A stretch of DNA of 52,083 nt from Gnetum montanum. Taxonomy: Eukaryota; Streptophyta; Gnetopsida; Gnetales; Gnetaceae. Below are positions 34,760 to 46,507 of the stretch, piece after piece (the stretch's first letter is position 1; the number at the start of each line of letters is the position of its first letter). The notes beneath the pieces are model-generated. The model was not told the origin of the DNA. It was given only the letters and a program-made list of their open reading frames with translations, and ran no database searches. The position numbers and the translations under genes were made by a program. The stretch spans positions 304,820 to 356,902 of the forward strand of contig MNCI01008582.1 of assembly GCA_015680685.1 (NCBI GenBank). Direction: 5' to 3'.

Positions 34760-36000
34760 AAGCATGCCTTTTCCCGCATAGAGATGTTAATGTTGCTAGT
34801 TACTTAGGATTCTAGGAATGGTTTAAATTATTGTATATTGACTAAAAGATGTTTTTGAGGATTTGATGAATGGTAAATTATCATGTCCCTAATAAGAAAA
34901 GTTGAATGGATGATGTAAAATCCTTTGCATAATATTTGAAATTTAGTATGTTATGAAACATGCATGGAATTCTAGTAAAGAATCTTATCGCTAGGTTGGA
35001 ATTGAACTCTTTTTATCCATGCATCATGACATTGTTTGTGCTATGCCTTGTGCACTTTATTCATCATCAGGGCTATTTTTCAATTTTCATCTTATACATT
35101 AAGTATCATAAGATATTTTTTATGGGTTAGATTAATGTCTAGATTAAGCTCACATGATGTTGTAAGTGTATCGAGTTTGCCTTAGATTAGAATTTTTTCT
35201 AACCTTTTATACACTAACTCATAGGAAGAGTAGTGTATATTAAGCTTCCAAGTTGAATGATATGCCCAAAGATCATCATTAAATTTTGTATTCTAGTCCT
35301 TCCTATATCTATTGATATTTCATTTTAGAAGCCTAGTATTCTCCCAATTGGTAACTTCAACTTGACCATTGGCTTGGAGGTGATAAGGGGTTGTAAGTTT
35401 ATGTTGCACCCCCAAGTTTTGCATCAAGTTCTAAAAAGTAAACTCTGTAAAATATGTATCATTGTCTAAAATGAGTGATCTAGGCATACCAAACCTATTT
35501 TCCACCTATTGTTGTACAAATTGAGCTATAGTGATAGATGTATAGTCTAATATAGCTGCAAATTTAGCCTACTTAATGCAATAGTCAACAATAGCTATAA
35601 TCTGTGTCTTCTTATTTAACATGAAAGTGATGGATCCCATGAAATCAATGCCTTAAATATTCAAAGGCTCTAGTGGTTGGATACATTGTTGGACCCCTTC
35701 CATTCATATAGTCATTCCTTCATCTCTTTGATATTGCTCACAAGAATGGAAGACATGGTGAGCATCCCTTAAGATTGTTGGACAAAAGAATCCTATCATA
35801 GGATCTTTATAGTCATTCTTCTTCTAGCATAGTCATTCTCTTAAGGAACCTCATGAACCTCTTGGAGGATGCATAACTAATTTACATTAGGCACACACCA
35901 TTGAACTAGGTCATTCGTACAAACCTTGTAAAGGTTGCCTTGGATTTTGATGTAATGCTTAACCTAGTGAAGAAACTATTATTTCTTCTTATTGTCCCAT
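34760..36000 (-). pseudogene. gypsy integrase of element C
   Basis: Minus-strand frames show the zinc-binding end (HHVFHSCEQYQR, 35762-35726), then the catalytic triad regions: GIDFMG (35652-35636; D), LILDNDTYFTEF (about 35475-35445; D in the DNGT block) and HLQANGQVEVTN (35386-35355; E). GIDFMG is typical of the Athila/Tat side of plant gypsy. Further on, YELVYK and a QPSDKIL-like end are visible. Stops occur throughout. It precedes the spacer and ORF2. Confidence 0.85.
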
Positions 36001-36169
36001 TTTTTTGGAGTCTTCTTTGTGGGAAGATAGGATGGGAACTCATTATACCAATTAGTAACCCTTGGCTTTTGAACTTTAATGGATTTAGCAAAGAGGAGTT
36101 CATCTTGCTATCTCATTGTAAGACAAACAAATGATCAATGAATATGTTCTTGGTTTCTTTCATGTCCAT

Positions 36170-36370
36170 CATGGTAAGATCAAATTCCTAAAAAATTACT
36201 AGATATCATATGATATGGGGCTGATCACTAGTTTCTTCATTAAGAAATGGATGATACTATGGCAAGTGTGCACAAAAATTTGGTATTGAGGCACATAGTG
36301 CTTGAATATTTTCAAGGCATACACCACCATCATGAGCTCCTTCTAAATGGTGATTTAATTCACATGTGCA
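36170..36370 (-). pseudogene. gypsy RNase H end of element C
   Basis: Minus-strand 36343-36200 reads ELMMVVYALKIFKHYVPQYQ, then HSIIHFLMKKLVISP, matching EL..VV.AL..FRHYL.G..F.V.TDH..L..L..K. Upstream of 36370 the homology stops abruptly, so C is truncated here. Confidence 0.8.
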
Positions 36371-36597
36371 TCCATAATATCTAAAATAATTAAACCATTA
36401 TATTTCATTATGAATTTCAAATTTAAAGTTCAATTTCTTACATCTTTAGTTGAGAACAATTTCTTATGCATGTTGTAGCTTAAATATTTCTTGATTCTAA
36501 ATTCTTTGTACAATAATATGATTACATTTGTAGTAAAACATTTTTAGCTAAATGCATCAAAAATTAAAGAGAAACAACCTCAAACCTACTAGATCTA
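36371..36597. other. AT-rich sequence, nothing recognised
   Basis: Between the truncated end of C and the S2-like LTR fragment; no motif identified. Confidence 0.3.
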
Positions 36598-37140
36598 TGA
36601 CATCATGTTCCTAGATTGCATTGAAAATGTCACATATACTTAACATTTTATATTATGTGTAAAGAAAATAACAAGAAAAATGTAGAAGAAAAATGAAAAT
36701 AATGCTTTATTAATGTAGAAATAATATATTTGGTTTATTCTCTAAGTGTTTCTTGGGATTATCTTCCTTTAACATCTATCACATAGTGGAAATCTAGCAC
36801 TACCACCATGGTTAGGCCTATAACTCGACCAAAAGAAATGGCTACTCACCTTATTATCCAACTTTATCTAGCACCTGTTACTTGCAATTGTTGGCTCCAC
36901 AACTCTATACTAATATGATATCTAATCCCTAGGTATAAATATATAAGGAAAAACCTCAAATGATTACCTCATAGGACATGCTTGTTATTACAGTGCATCC
37001 TTTTAGGTCTAATTATAAGTTTTCCTTTTGGTTCTTATTATAATAATTATAAAATTTATTATGAAGAGACACCATCTTTGTTATAGAAGAGATCCATTTT
37101 GGAATGAGGCATGACAAACTTTCCCCTTTATCTTTCATTC
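36598..37140. repeat. LTR fragment related to solo LTR S2
   Basis: Starts TGACATCATGTTCC and aligns with 18253 to about 18800. Landmarks include ATGCTTTATTRATGT, TAGGCCTATAAC and the ACCATC/ACCATG segments. Similarity is lost near 37140. It is diverged from S2 and lacks a recognisable right end. Confidence 0.6.
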
Positions 37141-38407
37141 ATCCCCAAACAAGCCCACATTAATGAACATTTTATTTGCTCTAATAATCCCTCCATGATT
37201 CTATGCTTCAATGTTTTGATTTCTCATTTTGAATTAAGGTTGAGTATCCTAATATTCTTCCATTTATCCTACCAATGAAATATAAGTAATAAAAATATGT
37301 ACAAAAATAAATATTATTTTATTAATACTTAACCTCATTTTCTAAGGTAATGACAAGGGGTAACCAATCCTAACTAGGGTTACATAAGGTGTAACTCATA
37401 TCTAGTTACCTAAGTAAAGATAGGGAAAATCCTTTTTCACACTTGCATTACCTAAAATATTTTAGTTCCTTATTTAAAATATAAACTAAATAATGAAAGA
37501 AAATAAGAAGTCATAAATAAAAGTAAGAAACTTACTAACCTCCATCAACCTTTGGAGTTAATGAAAGTAGTTGTAATTCTACCATAATGGATATATGATC
37601 GAATGATCTTTTTTGTGATGGAAAGTCTCAATCTTGCTTCTCAAATTTTTATTTAGGTATTAACCCCAACAACTAGATAACTTGAAATGATCAAGTATCA
37701 TACCAAATGTAGTTCAATATCATGATGAATAAGGATGTTGACTTACCTTCATTAGTCATAATGACATAGTTGGTGAATTATAGTTCTTGATGAACACTAT
37801 CCATTAGCAAGAATTATTCTTAAATTCTAGATTTTGACTTGTTTATAGAAGATTCAAAGTAGGAAAAATATGAATTAACCAATGCAATTATATGATAAAC
37901 TGATAGAAGCATCTTTTTTAATTTGGGTTCATTCACTTGTCCACAAAAGATAAATGATACTAGGTGAAGATTAGTATAGGTTAGAAATAGTTTGTACTCT
38001 AAGCTTTTTTTTATCTGATTAATCAAGTGAACACAAGATAAAGACTAACATTTAGGCATGTTAGTTTGCTGATCAAATTTATGTTGACCATACATACACA
38101 TCTTTATGGTAATTATTTTTTAAGTATCAATGCCAAATCTTGTAATGTCAAATTTCCATGATAAAACTTTTTGGAAACAAAAAACATGAATATCCAAACT
38201 TGTAATTCTATAAAGATACATGGGTAATGATACTAATTCTAGTTTAAGGCCCAACTTATACATAACAATATTGTCTTTTATTATCTAAAGACACTGCATT
38301 GTACATGCTCACTCTCATGCTTGAATTCTTTCCTCTCATAGCTCATTCCATTTTATGAAGGAGGTTGGGATGCATGGTATTCCTAGTGCCCATAGATACT
38401 AAGGGAT
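37141..38407. other. Unassigned AT-rich sequence left of the H LTR
   Basis: No coding domain. The open frame at 37820-38026 (-) shows no known motif. It may be decayed LTR and is the flank into which copia H inserted. Confidence 0.3.
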
Positions 38408-38590
38408 TGTTATTTTTTGGATATAGATGTACTAAGAGGGTGGTGAATTAGGTCCTTATAAAAGAATTTTGATTTTAAAAAATATTGGTAGAAAGATTAG
38501 TAGAAAGTCTCAAATAAACTTAATGTAGAAAGTAGAGTACATATGCAAAAAAGAGTAAATAGGCATCAAGATTTTAAGGTGGTTCAATTG

Positions 38591-38595
38591 CTAGA
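38591..38595. repeat. Left target-site duplication of B (CTAGA)
   Basis: CTAGA here and at 47430-47434, exactly flanking the TG...CA ends of B. Confidence 0.85.
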
Positions 38596-39497
38596 TGATG
38601 AGTGGCAAGGTACCCCTACACTCAACCATACGAATACGAGCATTTCACGCATGATCCAATCAAACTTCATAGATGGGCTAGTTGTGGTATCTAGATAGTT
38701 ACTCATTGATCACAATTCACTATCTTTCCTCCTGGACTAGTATTTGCTTTGTCACGTATGGTTTAGTCTAGAGTGAGGTGTATGATGTGTCCCTAAACTA
38801 ATGCTACTCCTAGAGACATTGGAAAATAATCTTTAATTAAGCTAGGAGGAAAGGGAGAGAGAGTTAAACTAATAGGAGATAGGGAGAGAGAATCTAAGCT
38901 AGCCTAAGTGTGATGAGCATCCATTCCTTAATCATCTGTACACAACTTGGACCTCGTGCATGACTACCACTAGGGTTACCAAGCACATGGCCTAGGTATG
39001 CTACTGGGATACCAAGTAGTCACACTTAAATGCTCATGATTAAGTCGTACTCATTCCACATTTAGGGAGTTTAGGATGAAGAGATATTAACTATGAAAGC
39101 AATAAATAACAATAACAATTAAATAATTAAACTAAGTGAATTCTGTAATGATGAAGTAATCCTGATCTTTATTTCTAGTCATGTGTGTGTCCAAGTACAT
39201 CACACTTGAATAAAAGATGCCATACAATTACAATCATCACACTATAGGAATGCACTGGGAGAAAGGGTTGAGAGGAACTAAGAAATGAACTAACTTCCAA
39301 AACTAACTGAAAAGCTAACTATTTTCAAAACTTAAAGACTTCTCCTCTTGTACACCCACATGTGTATTTATAGGCTCATGTAGGAGTCACGATATTATGT
39401 ATCTGATATCGTTATTGGGCTGTGATATCGCGTACCCAATATCATGGATCCGATATTGAGGGTTCAATATCGCAGCTTGATGAATGATGATTCATCA
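38596..39497 (-). repeat. 3' LTR of B
   Basis: Plus-strand TGATGAGTGGCAAGG to GATTCATCA. The minus-strand TATA box is the complement of TATTTATA (39365-39372). Between it and the LTR end are six GATAT-type motifs (about 39390, 39404, 39422, 39437, 39450, 39464). R/U5 has one short version of the D-LTR CTCATGATTAAGTCGTACTC module. Confidence 0.9.
39390..39475 (-). promoter_or_regulatory. GATATYG cluster in U3 of B (3' LTR)
   Basis: TGATATCG (39404-39411), GTGATATCGC (39422-39431), CAATATCA, CGATATTG and CAATATCGC. The matching cluster in the 5' LTR is 47321-47403, with its TATA complement at 47297-47304. Confidence 0.6.
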
Positions 39498-39507
39498 TAC
39501 CCCCATG
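39498..39507 (-). other. Polypurine tract of B
   Basis: Minus-strand CATGGGGGTA directly before the 3' LTR, identical to that of both D elements; preceded by the CTCGAGGATGAG block. Confidence 0.8.
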
Positions 39508-39779
39508 ACTGAATGAAAACTCATCCTCGAGTCAAAATGAGAATAAGCCCCATTGATTACACAGTGGATAGGTATGGGATTATTGACTGACAAGGAATTT
39601 ATTCATGCTGCAGTGGAGAACTCAATAGAACAAAATTGGGACACATCACAAAAAATGCCAAATCACAAAATTACAAAATTTTGTGGAACTCATGTGGTTC
39701 TAGGTGCTGGTGGCTCCTCCATGGGTTGCTTCCCATTGTCTTGTTCTCTAGATTTTGAGATTTCATGACATTGAAGTAG

Positions 39780-41200
39780 TGCCCAAAGCTTTTCCTCTTC
39801 AGTTCAGAGATCCTATGTTGTCCATGCTAATGCTCCAATGTTTGATGGAGTCAGCACCTCTCATGGGCACGGTAGTTGTGGAAACATTTTTTTTGCTTTG
39901 ATGTACTAGGCCACAAACAACTGTCGTTTCTCCTCATAGGCTTTGTCCTTGTCCCTGTACTCCTAAAAGTCTATAAGCCATCAAGCCAAGTCCATTGTAA
40001 CATCTTTTCATCCTTGGTAGCTTGCTTTAACCACCTCCAATTCAAAATTTGCGACTTCTAGCTTCTGCAATGTTTTCTTGTGTTCTGCAAATTCTACTTC
40101 ATACTTGGTGTAGGTGGTAGCTACCTACCTCTCGAGCTCTATCCTTGGGTGCCCTGCTATCAACATGGCTAGATTAGCATACCAAAGATTTTCCAACTCC
40201 ATGTACTCTATGAGATCCTAAATCTGTAGGTCCAAAATTTTAAGTTCTTCCTAGTGAGAAAATGCATATGTGTCCAATATGATTTGTTAATCAGTGTGTT
40301 GAGCACTGAAAGCATTGATGTGATCCTTGGCCATATGGATCTCCTTCTCAATAATTTCCTTGTACATTGCCACCTATTCTTAGAATTTTTCTTTTGACTT
40401 TTCATGCCGCTTAGCATCATTCTGCCATGCACTTATTTTGATGGCCATCTTCTAATGGATGGAGTGTACCTTCTTCATTGAGAGGGTTTGATTTTCTCTG
40501 GCCAAATAGTTCATGTCTTGGTTGACCCTAATCAATTGTTCTCGTAGCCACTAAAAATTTTCTTTGAGAACGTTCTTTTGTTTCTCCAAAGAGGTCAATC
40601 GAAGATTGTTAGCAACAAGTTGCTTATTTTCTTCTTGTAAGGCCTTGAGTGTCTTGGCGTGCATGTAGGTTTGTCCTTGTGCCTTGGAAGCATCCCATTT
40701 GACCTTCTCTTTTTCCTCCACCACTCTTTTATTATCCACCAACAATTTGTTAAGTTGCTTGGTCCTGAAGGTGTCTAGCCAATCTATGGGAACAAATTGA
40801 GAGGGGTTTTGTTGTTCAACTTGCAAGGTAATGAGCCTCTCTTGGAGTTTTGCTAACTCCACTTCTGCATGCTTGTCCATGATTTCTTCCATGACCATCT
40901 TTCCCTTGGTGGATATGAGTTTTGATTTTGCTACCTTAACATCTTGTGGAACATCAAACAAGGATTTCATCACCTATCCTATTTGCAGCAATTGATCAAG
41001 CACATCCTCATGCTCTGCAAGAGTCATTGAGGGATCAGCCAAACTTTGAGCATCCTGTGCTCCTGTGAAATCTACTAGTGACACAACAACAATGTTAAAA
41101 GATTCTTTAATGTGATTTGTGACCACCTCTGTAGCTCCTGCTACATCCTAGTGCTGCATGACCACCACTGTGGCCCCTTCACCAGTCTCTAATTGCACTT
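39780..41200 (-). pseudogene. Element B ORF3, long coiled-coil accessory protein
   Basis: 40551-40973 is open for 140 residues, and the frame continues with a few stops to about 39800, so the ancestor was roughly 400 residues or more. It is rich in K, E, L and Q with heptad-like spacing: EVELAKLQERLITLQVEQQ, LNKLLVDNKRVVEEKEKVK, LKALQEENKQLVANNLRL, then YKEIIEKEIHMAKDHI and ELERYVATTYTKYEVEFAEH. A coiled coil is the only thing it clearly shows. No catalytic motif seen. It follows ORF2, possibly as one polyprotein, since frames are not cleanly separated. It is the last gene before the polypurine tract. Confidence 0.6.
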
Positions 41201-41459
41201 GAAAGGATGCAGCGTTCCCTGAAATCTATTACAACCAATAAGTATCCCCTCCTCCTATTTGAATAGACACCTTGCCCCATGCATGATCTATAGAAATAGT
41301 AGGTTGTATGGTATCGTTGATAATGCAAAAGAGATTTGCATCATCACGACTTCCCCAACTAACCGTCTCAGTAATGCCCCTAAGATGGCTCATCGATGGT
41401 TAGTAATCTTACAGCAGTGGTAGTGGTTGATCTCATTGGCTCGTGTTGGACCTTTCATC

Positions 41460-42431
41460 TTGTTTTTGATTTGGTCTAATGCTTGGAATTTTGCTAGGCC
41501 CTACAAGTTGAGTTGCAGTGGGCCCCACCATCTACTCTTGCTCTTGTTCTGGCTCCAGCGTCTCACCAGCACTTTTTCTTGTAGCTAGTGGCTTCAGCAG
41601 TTTGGCGTACGAAGCATTTTTGGCTCTTCTGAGGATATCATTGGTGTATCCCTGAATACCAGCATGCTTGCACAACTTCCTGATGAGACAAGGGAAGGGC
41701 AACACAAACTTCCCTATCTTGCATTCTTCAAACCACCTTAAGATCTCCATGAAATATAGATGAGGCAAGTTAGTATCAACCTTTCCCATCAATATCGCAC
41801 TTCCTCTTGCTACATATGTCAAAATTTTGTTTAATCCTTTTGTGGGACAGATATGATAAGTTTCAATTTTAAAGTAAATTCTCTCTTTCAATGTCAATTC
41901 TCCATATATCTTATCTTCCTTACCGTATACCCTGTCTAACCAAACCCTTCATGCATCAGCATCAAAGTGAGTAGACAAACAAGAAACCTTTGGCCCTGTA
42001 TTCGAAATTTTTAACACTTCTGAAATGGCTTTGATGGAAAAATCAATACACACACCGCAAATGTCAACTGTGGTTCCTTCTTCTTTATTATGCCAAAATT
42101 GGTACGTTTCTCCTAAGTACCAGGCATTGCTTTCAGATAATATAGGCCATAATGGGGACCCTTTGAGGTGGTCCCTAACAGCCTCAGGAGAAAATTTTGT
42201 GAAAGGTCTGAAGTTCAATTCCATGATCATTGCAGTTAATATGGACAGTGCTATAGTAGCTCCTCCTTCTGCCTGTCCCAATTGCATAGTGGCAAGGGCT
42301 TCTTGATGGATATTGAATAATTTCTCCTCCTACTCTGCATGTTGTTCAACAAGCACCTATCCTTTACCTTTCCTAGGTTGCTTAGACACACCTTGAGAGG
42401 GACCTTCTTGTTGTCCACACTTTGGGGCCAT
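41460..42431 (-). pseudogene. Element B ORF2, plant retrotransposon accessory domain (Transposase_32-like)
   Basis: Likely ATG at 42431 (MAPKCGQQEGPSQ, a basic N-terminus with KQPRKGKG), then a stop. The 42287-41949 stretch contains LKGSPLWPILSESNAWYLGE, VDICGVCIDFSIKAISEVLK and STHFDADA. After one in-frame stop it continues VWLDRVYGKEDKIYGEL, IYFKIETYHICPT, YVARGSAILMGKVDTNLP and LPFPCLIRKLCKHAG, ending KSAGETLEPEQEQE. This order fits the Pfam 'putative plant transposon protein' domain, found as an extra ORF in plant gypsy-type elements. Its role is unknown. The best support for past selection is its conservation in diverged element C. An internal promoter-like site lies about 500 bases upstream. 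Confidence 0.7.
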
Positions 42432-42927
42432 CTGCAATCACATGGGGCCAATCATTAGTAAGGTTGCTTACCAAAGTTAAGTTATACCTTAATTCTTTCC
42501 TTAATGAGTTTGTTCTAATTCCATGTGATTTTAAAGTTAGGAATTTTTATGAAAATGTTCCCAAAATATTTTAATATTTGGTCCACTTTGCTTAGGTGGT
42601 TTTAGAGTTGAATTTCCCAGTATAGATAAGGAGGTGAAATTGTTTTTGACACATGTTTATTATTTTTATAACTAATTACCCTCAATAGTGTCCTTTGGTG
42701 ATGATGAATTCCAAAAAAATTATATGCAATTCGGCATGTTCTCCCCCACAACCAAGCTAAACACTCTAGGTTCAAGTAGGTTCAAATGGAATAAAAATCG
42801 GAGCACTAGTGAGCGAGTTATGGTTATCAAAACAAGAGATGCGTAGTTGCAAGTCATAGAAGAAAATTTGAAAAACTCCTCCTACGTGAACAATTTCAAA
42901 TAATGTTGACATTTGCGAGGGGGGTCC

Positions 42928-43017
42928 ATATATATAGATTTTAAGGATGCAATATCGCATACCCGCTAGCAGGAACCCAATATCGCTTCAAACCCGATAT
43001 TGGGGATCCAATATCGC
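42928..43017 (-). promoter_or_regulatory. Internal promoter-like site of B: GATATYGC cluster plus TATA box
   Basis: Four motifs: GCAATATCGC (42949-42958), CAATATCGC (42978-42986), CCGATATTGG (42994-43003) and CAATATCGC (43009-43017). On the minus strand they precede the TATA box CTATATATAT (42937-42928) by about 12 bases. This is the LTR U3 arrangement (cluster, then TATA), but the downstream sequence is not LTR-like, so it is not a nested LTR. The spacer lies upstream and ORF2 downstream. Confidence 0.6.
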
Positions 43018-44385
43018 ATCCTATCGAAAATGGGGGTACTTGAAAAATTTACAAATTTTTTGAAACTCCAAGGTATAAACTATGGACTTTTAGGTCAATG
43101 CAAAGGGTTCCAAAGTAATATGAACTAGTCCTAAAGGCATAAAGAGTATAATGGTGTAAAATCTGACAATAAAAATCATGAAGAGTAGGAGGAAAAAGGA
43201 CATGTGTTAGCTCATAGGAATGTTTGAACTAGAAGGATGATAAGGGAAAGAAGAATGTTGGTAATACTTAGAGAATATAAGAGGATGTGTGAGAGATGTG
43301 TTACAAGTGCAAATTACAAGGGTTACACAAGTGGGTCTTCCCCAAAGTAATTTCCAACCTATAGTGCCCTTGTGTAACTATACCTTAAAATGTTTGTAGG
43401 CACTAGAAGGGTTAAATGTAATCCAAACTAACCTCACAAAACACACAAATGTAGATATCACTGTGATGATATATGAATCACATGATACCCAAGTCACAAG
43501 TCACGATTACATGAACAACAAGGTGTGGCAAATCGTAGAAGGGATTGCAGAGATTTGGACATGAGGTAATGGACTTAAGGCACAATGAAACCTACATTAA
43601 GGCATGATTAGTGTGTCATTTTCTTGTCACTCCAAAATCAAGACCAAATTCATTCCTTTGATCAGTGACATTGCATTACTTCATCTAATGATGGACAACC
43701 ATAAGAGTATCATGACAGCAAGGTGTACGATCACTTGGCATTTCGTTCAAGGGAGGAGTGATTTCACATTATGGCACTCTTTTTCTTCCTTTTTTTTTTT
43801 TTTGCATTGCTTAATCTGGAGAAGCTACCTACCTTCAGGCATGGGTGCATGTCTTTCCAATGGGACCCCCTAGGATAGCATTATTTTTTTTTCTAGTTGA
43901 GTACCCTTGGATTACTCTTACTCCCATTTTTTGTTAGATCTACAAAGATCTTAGTACAACCAAGCTGCATGATAACTCTTACAAATGCCACCAAAGAGAA
44001 TCCACAAGTCCCTTTGATGTCACACCCTAGCCATTCCTTCTTGGTCCATCATTCTTCACTCTAGGCATAATAACACAAGGTTACTTTAAGTTTTAATGAT
44101 TAAGAATATCATTGTACCCAGGGTAGAACCCCTTATTAATAGAATGGGTGGATGGATGTTGTGGGCTTGCTATTCACATAATGAGTCACCTGAGACTTGA
44201 TAGCATAAAAAAAAAACACCTCAACCAACGAGTCACATGAGTTTTTTATTCCTAGATGAGATTACTTATAAAAAGATAAAAAGATAAAAAGAAAAAAAGG
44301 TAAAAAGATCAAACAATAAGTTGAAAAGTGAAAAACTAAAAATAAATAAAATTAAAGAAAATGAAAAAATATTTATTAATCCTAC
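43018..44385. other. Non-coding spacer of B
   Basis: No gene seen. Segments match the C spacer, and TTAAAGAAAATGAAAAA near 44350 matches C near 34630. There is a T-run at about 43790-43802. The junction near 44390 is where pol would have been. Confidence 0.5.
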
Positions 44386-44389
44386 TTGT

Positions 44390-46240
44390 TATTAGAATGG
44401 GGGGCATCCCCCATTACTAAACGGTTGAGCATGGCTAGAATTAATAAATGGAAGATTGGGATCCTTACATGTTGGAAATATTGGAACCTAGTCATACTTA
44501 CCCCATTGGGGTTCACACACTTGATTAGAGTAAGCATAGTGGGGAAATTTATAAGATGTAGTCAATTGATGAGTGGTTGACCCACTATGGTACCTATGAC
44601 TGTAAGATGGTATGCAAGGATCAACATGTCTCTCCATGTGGCTATATTAATTTGGCCCCATGGTTGTTGGAGTATTGAGTGGTGGCCCTGATAAGGTAAC
44701 ATGAGGTGTTGGGTTCGAAGAGGAAGATGCACCATAGTGTTGGACTTGTGTTGAGTTGGAGGATGCAATGGGCTCATAATTATTTTTTCCCTTCTTATGG
44801 TCATGTCTAAAGAAGGAATGCCTATGAGGTTGTGGAGGATTTCCACAAATGTTGTCAGTATAAGCACAAGTAACGTTCATGGGTTACTACTATGGTGCAA
44901 ACCATTTTGGTATAGTTGGTGGCAATGTAGAAGGAGGTCAAGGATGAGAATGTTGAAACTGAGGAGTGTAATGTACACAAGGTGGTGGTCCTATTAGAGA
45001 GGATACGGGTTGATAGTATTGATGAGAATAATAATAGTGTGGTGAGATAGAGGATGTTGACCCAGTTGGAGAAACATGATGTTGAACTTGATAAAAACCT
45101 AAGTTCAGATTGTACAAAGGGTGTAACCAGTTTGGGGATGGCCTCCCCCATGACTGGGATTGTTGCCACTATGATTGAACATAGTATTTTTGCATGAACC
45201 CTGGATGTAACATTCTTTCCCAATGCTCATGTAAATGTCACAAGATTTGGGCATTGGCCCTTAGGGTGATCATACAAGCAAATGTTACATTGATATGTAT
45301 GATTTATAGTTAAGTTCTTATTCTTTTCAACCCTTCTTTCCAATTATCTAAAGGTTTTTTGTCCCATTTCTTGGGTTTTCATAACTCTATTCCAAATAAT
45401 GTTGGCATATTCTCCACTTTTTTCATGTATCCATTTCATCATCTTATTGATCATTGCCTCAATTTCATCCAATGATTGTAGTACTGGAAAAGATGGTTCC
45501 ACCTCCTTGAGGTGAGTTTATTTCTCCTCTTTATTATCATGGGCCCTTGTTGAATTAAGGTTTTGTGCCTATTGAGATTTTTCAATGTTCTCCCATTTAG
45601 CCATTTCTCCTTCTTCTTTTGCTACCTGGTTGATAAGCTCTTGGAATTAGTGGGTTCATAGCTCGTATAGTTAACCTTGGGCATACATCTCTAGGGTCTC
45701 CCTTGTTTCATTATGGAACCCATCAATGATGTGGTACATTAGCCTTTCCTCAGAGAACTCATGGCCTGGGTAGTTTTTTAACAATGCATAATATCTTTCT
45801 AAGGCCATGTCCAAGGGTTCATGTTATGCTTGTTTCCACTCTTGGATTTGTTTCCTCAAGGCTAACACTCTTGCATAAGTTTGATATATTTTGTTGAAGA
45901 GTTCTACCATTTTTGGCCAACATTAGATTGACTTTGGTTTTAGGGACCTATACCACACTTTTGTGTGGCCAACGAGTGTCATAGGAAAGAGCTTAAGTTT
46001 TTTCCATCCATTATCAATGTTGTTCCATGTACAAGCATCATAGACAGCTTGTAAATTTTGTTGTGGATCTAATTTATAGCCTCCTAAGAACTTGGGAAAT
46101 TTTTTTAAGTCAACCCTGGGTAGACAGCTTTCCTTGTGATGCCTGTGGGATATTCGAATAGCCTCTTGTATTTCCGTTAGCCCTGTAGTGGCTAGTAGGG
46201 GTTCATCATCACTAGGTATGTTATGCATTCATGAGTTGGG
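44390..46240 (-). pseudogene. gag of element B (Retrotrans_gag, Athila/Tat-like)
   Basis: Starts MHNIPSDDEPL at 46228. The first stretch includes RVDLKKFPKFLGGYKLDPQQ and LVGHTKVWYRSL (family F.G...P..FL ... G.A..WY..L). After a stop it continues LALRKQIQEWKQA, EPLDMALERYYALLKNYPGH and LMYHIIDGFHNETRETLEMY, the conserved EPL.EAWERF..LL..CPHHG...W.....FY.GL...TR..LD block. A zinc knuckle CNICLYDHPKGQC lies near 45290-45250. The C-terminal part (45200-44400) is rich in P, Y, H and Q and low in complexity. About four stops or frameshifts are present. Gag is the only structural gene in B. Confidence 0.85.
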
Positions 46241-46507
46241 ATGATGTTGTCTTTGTTTATGTTTATAGGAAACCCCTATGTCAGATTGGCTACTCCAAAC
46301 TTCATCTTCAACATCATATAATTCATTGGTTCTCCAATGAATTGCCTTACTAGTTGTTGCATTATCATAGTCTTGTGAGAGAGAAATTGTTGTAAATTTG
46401 TGTGTGATTTAATTGAATTGAATTTAATTTCTTTTCTAAAAGATATATTGTTAATACCCTATTACAGTGCTCTTGTATGATATAACTAATCTAGATAACT
46501 ACCATCA

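Larger units (their letters stand above)
28929..36370 (-). mobile_element. Element C, 5'-truncated gypsy-type element with pol, internal promoter-like site and two accessory ORFs
   Basis: Minus-strand order: RNase H (36370-36170), integrase (36000-34760), spacer (34680-33300), promoter-like site (33289-33235), ORF2 (32850-31560), ORF3 (31480-29990), polypurine tract and 3' LTR (29783-28929). The LTR, spacer, ORF2 and pre-LTR block all align with element B. The 5' side ends about 36370, so gag, protease, RT and 5' LTR are missing. It shows where pol sat in the autonomous form of this family. Confidence 0.75.

Noticed and set aside
42025-42306. Plus-strand open frame of 93 residues opposite ORF2
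   Set aside because: Antisense shadow of the conserved ORF2 domain.
42900-43060. Nested solo LTR as the explanation for the GATATYGC cluster inside B
   Set aside because: No TG...CA termini, no target duplication, and the sequence downstream of the TATA box does not match the LTR R/U5.
44562-45223. Several open frames on both strands in this stretch
   Set aside because: Gag C-terminal low-complexity sequence read in wrong frames; the P/Y/H/Q-rich frame continues gag.
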